From: Zavarzinella formosa DSM 19928
Lineage (GTDB): Bacteria; Planctomycetota; Planctomycetia; Gemmatales; Gemmataceae
Length of the DNA stretch: 64,000 nt
Reading direction: 5' to 3'
NCBI RefSeq assembly: GCF_000255705.1
Contig: NZ_JH636439.1
Location: 534,440-598,439, forward strand
Shown: positions 54,558-62,221 of the stretch, one piece after another
How the letters are laid out: each line of letters starts with the position of its first letter
How positions within the stretch are numbered: the first letter of the stretch is position 1
The notes under the pieces: generated by a model
Seen by the model: the letters and a program-made list of their open reading frames with translations, nothing else
Databases searched by the model: none
What the model was told of the DNA's origin: nothing
Translations under genes and position numbers: made by a program

Positions 54558-55709
54558 ATGGCTGATGTCATTCTGATTGGGGCAAGCGTTCGGGCGCTGG
54601 CCGACTCGGCCCGGCGGGCGGGGATGTCTCCGCTGTGCGTGGACTTGTTCCGCGATGCGGACCTTCTCGCTCAACATCCCGATGCCATTCTCTGTCCCAT
54701 CAATCAATATCCTTGGGGCTTTGTCCCCATTTTGGAAACGCTTCCCCCGTTGCCGGTGATTTACACGGGGGGACTTGAAAACTATCCGGACGTGATTGAA
54801 AAGATTGTCGAACGTCATCAAATTTGGGGGAATTTGCCGGAGGTTCTTCGCCGGGTTCGTGATCCGTTTCTCGTTTGCGAATATATCAGCGAGAGAGGGG
54901 GGCATTTTCCGGAAATCTCCCGTCAGCGTCCGAAGGGGCATGTCGGCGACTGGCTGAAAAAGCGCTTCGGTAGTTCCGCCGGCCGGGGGGTCCGTCATGC
55001 GGTTGATTCCGATACGGTTGATCCGGATTGTTATTTCCAAAAATGGATGCCGGGCCGTTCGTATTCGGCCGCTTTGGTCGGAGTCGGCCGTTTCGGATAT
55101 CCAACGAACCATTCCCGGCATCAAACCCATTACGCGAATCTCATCGGGGTTTCGGAACAACTGGTTGGTTGCGACTGGCTCAACGCAAAACCATTCTGGT
55201 ATTGCGGCAATATTGGCCCGATTGCTGTGTCTCCGGCCATAAGTGAGCAGATTGAAATCTTTGCCCAGGCGGCGGCACATTTTGACATGCTCGGCTGTTT
55301 CGGAATGGATTTCATCATGGAGGATGATGTGGCGCAGCTCCTTGAGATCAATCCTCGCTACACAGCCTCGAACGAACTTTATGAACGGTATTGGCCGGAT
55401 CAATCTTCGCTCAAATTGCACTGTGACCCCGCGACGGAAAGCATTCGTCAATACGGCCAGTCGGCGATGAGGAATGAATGCTTGGGAAAAGCAATCTGGC
55501 ACACGCCTTATCCCTGCCGGGCGATGTATCACCCCGAAGAGTTGCCGCCGGACACGTATGCCGACCTCCCACAACACGGTCAGGAGTTTGATGCCCACGA
55601 ACCATTCGTGACCATTTTCGCCAAGGCTCTTGATCGCGATGCGGTCATTGCGAAATTGCGTTTCCTCGCGGCCGGGATTCCGAAACGATTCAAACTGGGA
55701 CCACGATGA
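54558..55709 (+). CDS. ATP-grasp protein, COG2232-like
   Basis: The 383-residue protein has a Rossmann-like N-terminus (about 1-110) and an ATP-grasp domain with KKRFGSSAGRGV as the glycine loop, a FQKWMPG strand, and the metal-site region GMDFIMEDDVAQLLEINPRYTASNE. The last segment is strongly reminiscent of COG2232 carboligase-like proteins, which in methanogens and H4MPT-using methylotrophs (Orf17 of Methylobacterium, from memory) accompany methanopterin-linked C1 genes. It thus fits the fhcC gene at 9.9 kb, but its precise reaction is unknown. The ATG at 54558 is the likely start. A hairpin precedes it. Confidence 0.72.
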   Translation: MADVILIGASVRALADSARRAGMSPLCVDLFRDADLLAQHPDAILCPINQYPWGFVPILETLPPLPVIYTGGLENYPDVIEKIVERHQIWGNLPEVLRRVRDPFLVCEYISERGGHFPEISRQRPKGHVGDWLKKRFGSSAGRGVRHAVDSDTVDPDCYFQKWMPGRSYSAALVGVGRFGYPTNHSRHQTHYANLIGVSEQLVGCDWLNAKPFWYCGNIGPIAVSPAISEQIEIFAQAAAHFDMLGCFGMDFIMEDDVAQLLEINPRYTASNELYERYWPDQSSLKLHCDPATESIRQYGQSAMRNECLGKAIWHTPYPCRAMYHPEELPPDTYADLPQHGQEFDAHEPFVTIFAKALDRDAVIAKLRFLAAGIPKRFKLGPR

Positions 55710-55873
55710 ACGAATGATTTTGCCAAAAGGTTTTGATGTGAGTCAAAATGGCCGGCGAACTGTTTCTCATGATTTTATTCTGATAGTCATCTGAATTGTG
55801 ATTGTTTGTTCACTACTTTTGCGATAGGATTTCTCTCCAGCGATCGTTTCCATTGACTCCATGGAAAATCCCC

Positions 55874-57709
55874 ATGCGCGACCGGATTAGATTGTTGATG
55901 GTGGCGGCAGGCGTTTGCATGTCCGGCACACTTGGCCGTGCAGATTCACCCGCAATTGTCATCACTCCACGAATCGAAACAACCGAAGAAGAACTCCGCA
56001 AAGAATTATTGAATGTCCCCGATGTCGGGCTGAGCCAAAAAACGGCCGCCGAATTGTACATTGCCATCGGCATCCAGAGGGTAAAGAACCAGAGCGTCCG
56101 CCCTGATTGTGGCGGCGCGTTCTACGGGGAAACAATCAGCAAAACGGGAGCGTCCGCCCTGCCTTGGCTGAAAGGGGCCGAGGCGACCAAAGGGCGCGAA
56201 GAAGCGAAAACGCTCAACACGTTGTCAGTCAAATTGCGGACCAGAATGATGGAAGCTTCTCAGAGAGGGGCTACCCAAGTGAATCCGACCGCTTTGAGGC
56301 GTTTGGTGGCCATCGAAGACAAAGAAGATCTTCAGGGTGATGATTGGCAAAAGCCGGAAGCCATCCCCACTCTTGTCCAATTATTGCAAGCCGAGGATAA
56401 GGCAATTCGTGAGTTCCTTGTGGACAAACTTGCGGGAATCAAGAACAAAGCCGCCAGTGTTGCCTTGGCGCAACGTGCGTTGTTCGATTTGTCTCCGGAA
56501 GTCCGTGAGCAGGCGGTGCAAGCGTTGGCTGACAGGCCGGATCAAGACTATATGGAGGTTTTGCTGGCCGGGTTTCGTTATCCCTGGCCGGCGGTTCCCG
56601 ATCATGCCGCCGAGGCTATTGTCGCATTGAATCGCAAGGAATATGCCGGAAGGCTTGTCAATCTTTTGAAGGAACCCGATCCAAGGCGTCTTATCAACGA
56701 TGAGAGTGGCAAACCTCTTGTTCGAGAATTGGTTCGGGTTGGCCACATGAGCAATTGCTTGTTGTGTCACCCGCCTTCTTTCTCCGATCAAGATTACGCG
56801 CGTGGCCTCGTCCCCGCTCCCTACCAGTCTCCTCTGCCAACTTACCACACAGCCACCAAAGGCGCGTTCGTTCGGGCCGATGTCACTTACATTCGGCAGG
56901 ATTTTTCGGTGGTCCAACCGGTGCCTGATCCGGTTAAATGGCCCGGACAACAACGCTTCGATTACTTTATTCGCACTCGTCCGTGGACGAAAAACGAAGT
57001 GCTTCGCTCGGCGACGCCTCGGGAAGACATTGATGCGAAAAGAGAGCCGGTTGATTCCGAGAAGAAAATTGGCTTAGGCAAGAATACCGAGGCGGAACGC
57101 TATCCGGAGCGGGGAGCCCTTCTGTTCGCCCTTCGCAAGCTCACGAAGCAAGATTTGGGAAAAACATACGAGGCTTGGGCTGCTGTTGTGAAACCAGAGA
57201 GACGGCCCGGTGAGGACTCCGGGGATGCCGACCTCAAATCTCGAACCGCACAACTTCTTGCCGCATTGATTACTTCAACCGATGAGAAGCGGCCGGAGTT
57301 GATTGCCTTGTATCGCGATTCAAAGGGGATTGAATATACCGACGCCTTGGCCGGCTCGCTGTCCAAATTGAAGGGGCAGGAACAAGTGTCGGCTCGGGAG
57401 GCTCTTGCCGACCGGATGACGCGGATGAAATCGGCGACGTTGCTTGACTATATGCGGCAAAGAGATCCCGAACTTCGCCGGGCGGCCGTCTTGGCGTGCG
57501 GCGGCAAAGACAAAGAACAATTGCCGGTGTACGCGGATGCGTTGATCCGGTTACTCTCCGATGAGGTTCCGATGGTGGCGCAGGCCTCGCATAAAGCGCT
57601 CAAGGCGCTATCCGGTCAGGATTTTGGCCCGGAAGACAGCGCCAATGCCGGAGAACGTCTCAAAGCCGTCACATCTTGGCGGGAATGGTGGATGACCCAA
57701 AAGAAATGA
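55874..57709 (+). CDS. secreted HEAT-repeat protein with a CxxCH heme motif
   Basis: The 611-residue product has a signal peptide (about 1-24). Most of it is helical HEAT-like repeats, seen at about 140-270 and 480-610. Between them lies one cytochrome-c-type heme motif, Cys295-Leu-Leu-Cys298-His299, followed by a Pro/Tyr-rich stretch. Single CxxCH motifs within HEAT scaffolds occur in large planctomycete secreted proteins. It could bind heme covalently and shuttle electrons. The open frame begins at 55802, but MRDRIRLLM at 55874 opens the signal peptide. It is convergent with scpA. Confidence 0.75.
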   Translation: MRDRIRLLMVAAGVCMSGTLGRADSPAIVITPRIETTEEELRKELLNVPDVGLSQKTAAELYIAIGIQRVKNQSVRPDCGGAFYGETISKTGASALPWLKGAEATKGREEAKTLNTLSVKLRTRMMEASQRGATQVNPTALRRLVAIEDKEDLQGDDWQKPEAIPTLVQLLQAEDKAIREFLVDKLAGIKNKAASVALAQRALFDLSPEVREQAVQALADRPDQDYMEVLLAGFRYPWPAVPDHAAEAIVALNRKEYAGRLVNLLKEPDPRRLINDESGKPLVRELVRVGHMSNCLLCHPPSFSDQDYARGLVPAPYQSPLPTYHTATKGAFVRADVTYIRQDFSVVQPVPDPVKWPGQQRFDYFIRTRPWTKNEVLRSATPREDIDAKREPVDSEKKIGLGKNTEAERYPERGALLFALRKLTKQDLGKTYEAWAAVVKPERRPGEDSGDADLKSRTAQLLAALITSTDEKRPELIALYRDSKGIEYTDALAGSLSKLKGQEQVSAREALADRMTRMKSATLLDYMRQRDPELRRAAVLACGGKDKEQLPVYADALIRLLSDEVPMVAQASHKALKALSGQDFGPEDSANAGERLKAVTSWREWWMTQKK

Positions 57710-57764
57710 ACTACATGTTTGATTGGAAATTCGTGAGTGCCTTGGGTCATTTTTCTTGTCGGGT

Positions 57765-58508
57765 TTATTCGGATGTTTCATCCGGTTCACGGGCGAGTCT
57801 GGGCATCGCCAGCGGAGTGAGCCAGATCATTCCGAATTCATCGGGTTGTTCCAGCGTGACCTCGCCTTGTTTGAGCAGTTCCAAGATGGCCAGAAAGTAG
57901 CCGATCAATCGCACCCGTGTCAGGGGCGGGGTGATCACTTCCGCGAGGGATAACCGGCCCCGCACCCCCAATTCCACGCGGATCATTTCCCGGTAGGACG
58001 ACTGTGGCGTGTCATCCGAGCCGATTTCCAAAATCTGATGAGTGTGGGTTTCTCGCAGCAGGCGGGCGAATGCGCTCACCAAATCCCACATTTCCACCGG
58101 CCGGAACCTTGGGGAGGTCGCCCCCTCATTGTCTTCTGGCATGGTGCGGGCCACATGGAACTGTCGCTCTTCCGCAAGGCGTTCCAGTTCTCCCGCCGCT
58201 TCCTTGGTGCGACGATACTCGATCAACTGCCGGACAATTTCACGGCGGGGGTCGTCCTCCGGCTTGTCCGGTTGCTCTTCTTTTTGTGGCAACAACATCC
58301 GGCTTTTGATTTCCATCAATGTGGCAGCCAGCACCAGAAAATCACCAGCCCACTCGATGTCGATGGTTTGGATGAGCTGCAAATAGTCGAAGAATTCAGC
58401 GGCGATTTTGGCGATGGGAATGTCGAGGATGTCCACCTCGTTCTTGCGGACGAGGTAAAGCAACAAGTCGAGGGGACCATGATACGCTTCGAGATTGATC
58501 TGGTACAT
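57765..58508 (-). CDS. scpA: segregation and condensation protein A
   Basis: This 247-residue kleisin is the SMC-ScpAB subunit that bridges the SMC heads in chromosome condensation. The N-terminus has the family signature YHGPLDLLLYLVRKNEVDILDIPIAKI, with key residues Gly-Pro-Leu-Asp-Leu-Leu-Leu; the C-terminal winged helix is present. scpB is not adjacent. It lies 29 bp after the kinase-tubulin gene, close enough to share its transcript, which ties that gene to chromosome or cell-cycle functions by inference. Confidence 0.92.
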   Translation of the reverse strand: MYQINLEAYHGPLDLLLYLVRKNEVDILDIPIAKIAAEFFDYLQLIQTIDIEWAGDFLVLAATLMEIKSRMLLPQKEEQPDKPEDDPRREIVRQLIEYRRTKEAAGELERLAEERQFHVARTMPEDNEGATSPRFRPVEMWDLVSAFARLLRETHTHQILEIGSDDTPQSSYREMIRVELGVRGRLSLAEVITPPLTRVRLIGYFLAILELLKQGEVTLEQPDEFGMIWLTPLAMPRLAREPDETSE

Positions 58509-58537
58509 CGTCCCTGATGCCCGCCGGTCGGCGAAGT

Positions 58538-61500
58538 TCAGACGGTTTCGACATCCTGCCAGGACTTCACGTCGAAGCGACTGTGCGGCGTGACTCCGTC
58601 CAAGGCGGCATTATACGCATCTTCGCCGACCGGTCCTGTTTGGGGCAGGGCGTTCAGCGGAACTTGGGAGTATTCCCGGTAAACGAGGATCTCATCCTGG
58701 CTCGTGACATAGTCGCAAGGCGAGGACGGAATCGCCTGTTTGGCCAATTGCTGAAACTGGTGGGCGCTTTGTCCGGCCGGGCCGGCCACCAACACCATTT
58801 CCCTCCGTTCGGACGGAGGCAACACCAGCGGAGGGGTGGCTTGCTCAAACAACCAACCCATTGCCTGCGTCGCCGTCTTCATGTCCGGGAAGCGGGCGAA
58901 GAACATTTGAGCGATGTTGGCCGCTCCGAGACGCGGGGCGAAGAACTCTCTGGCCTGATCCTCAATGGTGGATTGGAGACTCGCCAGCAAAGTGGCCGAA
59001 CTCTGGCACACGTTCAAGAGGGTGGTAAATTCCTTTTCAATGCGAATCTGGAGTCGCTTGTCGAACACACGAACATCTTCGGGCGTGATGCTTTTCTGGA
59101 GCGATTCCAAAGCCGCCTCCGGCGAGGCAACTCCCGGAGGAAGGAGCATCCGTTCCGGAGGGGGGACGTGGTCGTGACGTTCCCGCAGCATCCCGCGCAT
59201 GATATCGGCAAGCCGCTGACGGCAGAATTCAAATTCCCGGAGTTGGTCGTCCAGTTGTGTCTTGGCCAGATTGAAGATCCGGCAGACTTGACGCAAAACC
59301 AGCGAGTGAAACCGCCATGTCGGGTAATTTCGCATCGCCTCGACGGCTTCGGTCAGGTTCGGCCGTCGGGGGCCTTTGGTCGTGGAAACGAACGACACAA
59401 TCCGATAATACGCTTCAATGGCTTGGTGATTCAGGTGAGTGGCGTGCGGTTCATATTGTTGGAGAAGTCCTTCCAGCCGGGCCTTGATCTGCCGGATCAC
59501 CTGCTCGGCCCCCACGAACCGGTAGTCCGGATGTTCCAGCAGGGTGGTGGCCAGCCGCATGATTTTGGGGACGTACTCAGCAGCCTGCCGGTCGGCGGTT
59601 TCCTGAAGCAACAGTTCCAGCGATCCGACAGATCGTTGCATGGAATGTTCGTCCGGCATGCCGACCAGTTGCAGCAGTTTGGCCAGCGTCTGATTCATGC
59701 GGGTCAGGTCGGGTTCCCGGTTGAACCAACCCTTCTTGGCGAACGGTTGAGCCTCGGCCGCGAAGAAGGCCTCGGCTGGTTGTCCGAAAACTTGCTCGCT
59801 GATTTGCTGCACGTTGCCGACGATGATTTCCGGCGCCAGTCCCTCCACAATCCAGCGTTGATTGAGCCAGTTTTCCACATACTGGCCGATCATCTGCGGA
59901 TCGCTTTCGATCCAACGGGCCAACACAGACGCGGAAAGGTATCGGGAGGCTCGTGCAAGCAGCATCTGCTTCGGCCAGATGAACGAACTTTGCCCGATCA
60001 CGGACAGGTTCAGTTGATCCTTGCCATGGGCCGTGTGATGCCAGCGGTTGTCGTCGGCTGTCCGGCCAAGCGGAGTGAACAAATCGCGTGCAATGATCGA
60101 ACCGGCCCGCCGGACCAATGCTTCAAACAATTGCTCGCCACCCGCAGACCCCTTGGAAACAACGGGTGTCGGCAGGATCACGCAACGAGCAAACGGGGGG
60201 GCCGGATCGCTGACCCGGCCTTCCCGTTCATCGTAATGAGCGGTGAAAACCGTGTCCTCCTGGCTGTAATGATGCATTTCCCGAAGGGCCGCATAGGTGT
60301 TTGCCATCGCCGGACCCTTGGCCTGCCGATCGGCAGAAGGGATGATAAACACCCCGATAACCTCGGGTTCCAGATAGCCTTCCTGCCGCAATTTGTGACG
60401 AGCCGCGTAAGCGGCGTCCAGAAACATGCCCCCGCCGGTGCCGCCGGCGAGATTGCACACGACATAGATCAGAGGCCGGTTGGATCGCAGGCCAAGCTTG
60501 GTGTGCCGTTCGGCGTTGGCAAGTGTGTCCGTGTGTGTGATTGATTGGATGTCCGACGCGATTCGCTCGCCAAACAGCCGGTAATGATCCATGAACGCCA
60601 GCCGGCCCAGCGAGCGGATGCCAAGTGTCTCGGGGGTGCGTGGAATCTTGTACAGTGTTTGCGGATCGAACCAACCTTCGACGAGTGACCGGCCGTTTCG
60701 CCGGGGTTTCATGTAGTGCGCCGCCCGGTTTAGCCGGGCCGGGATCACATCCGCGGACGGAAGAGCACCGGGACCGTCTTGGGTGGCGGTATGAAGGGTT
60801 TCGGAAGCGGTGTCGAGGAAGATCGTGCGCACATGGGGCGCATGATCCATGTGTCCGATGAGTTCTTCGGAGGATCGTCGGAATTCCCGAAGGATGTGCA
60901 ATCCGGTTTCGCCAAGGCCGATCACGATGGCGGGAACCAAAAGCCCGTCACCCGTATGTTCCGGCGGGGCGGTTTTATGGGTCACTGGGGCATCATGCAC
61001 CGTGTAAGCCGACGGACTGACCAAGGCTTCCGGCCGGCGAAGATGCAACTCCGTTTTCGGGTTTTGTGCGATCGGCGTTTGGACGATGGCCCGAACCTGT
61101 GAACCATCGGACGAAGGCGAACCGTCAGACGAACTGGGAGTGTGGCGAATGTTCGACGGGGTGTCCACCCGCGATCCCGTGAAAGACGGACCGCTGACAG
61201 TCACCGAATAGGAAGACCCGCCGGAGCTGGCGAGTGCCCGCATAAAGTCATGGCAACTGGGAAAGCGATCCTCGGGCTTCTTCGAGAGCGCCCGGCCGAC
61301 AGCCTCCCGGTCGGCGGGGGGAAGGCTGGCGAGGTTCGGAGCCTCCCGGATGTGTTGCATCAGCAACTGCTGCCCGCTGGTGCCGTTAAAAGGCCGGATG
61401 CCGGTCAACAATTCTTGGTAAACAATCGCCAGACTGTATTGATCGCAGTATCGGGTAAGCTTGTTTTCAAAAGTTTCGGGAGCGGCATAAACAGGCGTCA

Positions 61501-62041
61501 CCCCGCCGGTGATCACGCCCTGCATCCCCTCCAGATCCTTGACCAAACCGAAGTCCGCGACCTTCACGTGGTTATAAACGAGGAACAGATTCTGAGGCTT
61601 GATGTCGAGGTGCTGTAGCTGGTACTGATTGTTCATCAGATCCAGAACTTCGGAAGCTTCCTCAAGATATCGCTGCAATTCAGCCCGAGGAATTCCGGGC
61701 AGGTCTTGTGACCGGCATTCTCGAAACCGATCCCAAAGATTACAGTCGGCCAGTTCGGTGACAATGAGCAATCGGCCGTCGATGATGTCGTATCGTTCGA
61801 TGGAAAGCAGGTAGGGATGCCGAATGGCTTGGAGACGTTTCAAGGCGCGGAGTTCCTGCTCCGCGTGTCGTGAACCGTTTTTATCGACGGACCGCAGGTC
61901 GCCGTGAATGATTTTGATGGCCTTGAACAACCCACCGGGGGCTTCAGCCTTCCAAACTTCGCCAAAACCGCCACCGCCGATTCGCTCGATCAGGCGATAG
62001 CCGGGGATGGCCTCGACGTTCGGCTCGACTCGGAGGGACAT
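58538..62041 (-). CDS. Ser/Thr protein kinase fused to a tubulin-like protein
   Basis: The 1167-residue protein has a Hanks-type kinase domain (about 14-270) with GGGGFG, Lys43, HLDIKPQN (Asp146, Asn151) and DFG (163-165), all active-site residues present. A Ser/Thr/Pro-rich linker (270-365) follows. From 369 comes a tubulin/FtsZ-like GTPase region: GLGETG (375-380) and the G-box AGGTGGGM (533-538), as in Tubulin_2 proteins. The remaining 500 residues are mixed helical. No membrane segment is seen. The second tubulin-like gene lies 180 bp upstream and scpA 29 bp downstream. Likely a kinase-regulated polymer-forming GTPase; activity is inferred. Confidence 0.85.
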   Translation of the reverse strand: MSLRVEPNVEAIPGYRLIERIGGGGFGEVWKAEAPGGLFKAIKIIHGDLRSVDKNGSRHAEQELRALKRLQAIRHPYLLSIERYDIIDGRLLIVTELADCNLWDRFRECRSQDLPGIPRAELQRYLEEASEVLDLMNNQYQLQHLDIKPQNLFLVYNHVKVADFGLVKDLEGMQGVITGGVTPVYAAPETFENKLTRYCDQYSLAIVYQELLTGIRPFNGTSGQQLLMQHIREAPNLASLPPADREAVGRALSKKPEDRFPSCHDFMRALASSGGSSYSVTVSGPSFTGSRVDTPSNIRHTPSSSDGSPSSDGSQVRAIVQTPIAQNPKTELHLRRPEALVSPSAYTVHDAPVTHKTAPPEHTGDGLLVPAIVIGLGETGLHILREFRRSSEELIGHMDHAPHVRTIFLDTASETLHTATQDGPGALPSADVIPARLNRAAHYMKPRRNGRSLVEGWFDPQTLYKIPRTPETLGIRSLGRLAFMDHYRLFGERIASDIQSITHTDTLANAERHTKLGLRSNRPLIYVVCNLAGGTGGGMFLDAAYAARHKLRQEGYLEPEVIGVFIIPSADRQAKGPAMANTYAALREMHHYSQEDTVFTAHYDEREGRVSDPAPPFARCVILPTPVVSKGSAGGEQLFEALVRRAGSIIARDLFTPLGRTADDNRWHHTAHGKDQLNLSVIGQSSFIWPKQMLLARASRYLSASVLARWIESDPQMIGQYVENWLNQRWIVEGLAPEIIVGNVQQISEQVFGQPAEAFFAAEAQPFAKKGWFNREPDLTRMNQTLAKLLQLVGMPDEHSMQRSVGSLELLLQETADRQAAEYVPKIMRLATTLLEHPDYRFVGAEQVIRQIKARLEGLLQQYEPHATHLNHQAIEAYYRIVSFVSTTKGPRRPNLTEAVEAMRNYPTWRFHSLVLRQVCRIFNLAKTQLDDQLREFEFCRQRLADIMRGMLRERHDHVPPPERMLLPPGVASPEAALESLQKSITPEDVRVFDKRLQIRIEKEFTTLLNVCQSSATLLASLQSTIEDQAREFFAPRLGAANIAQMFFARFPDMKTATQAMGWLFEQATPPLVLPPSERREMVLVAGPAGQSAHQFQQLAKQAIPSSPCDYVTSQDEILVYREYSQVPLNALPQTGPVGEDAYNAALDGVTPHSRFDVKSWQDVETV

Positions 62042-62139
62042 GCTGGCATTTCCAATTCGGGCGGGGCCACGGATTATCCGGCGTGGATTTCGTGGTGCTG
62101 AAAATTAGAGCATGAACCTCCTGTCTGCAAACAATCCGA

Positions 62140-62157
62140 AAAGGTTCCCGAACCTTT
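62140..62157. promoter_or_regulatory. 18-bp palindrome between the tubulin-like genes
   Basis: AAAGGTTCCCGAACCTTT consists of 8-bp perfect arms around CC, 99 bp before the kinase-tubulin start. It could be an operator or a weak hairpin. The rest of the 180-bp gap has no gene that I can see. Confidence 0.35.
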
Positions 62158-62221
62158 GTGGAAACTATCCCCCTTGCCTGATTGGAATAACCAGCAATAT
62201 CAGAATTGATCGGTCAGACGT

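Noticed and set aside
58517-60544. 675-residue open frame on the plus strand
   Set aside because: It lies wholly opposite the kinase-tubulin gene, has His/Arg/Gln-rich non-protein composition and no motif. It is a shadow of the real gene in GC-rich DNA.
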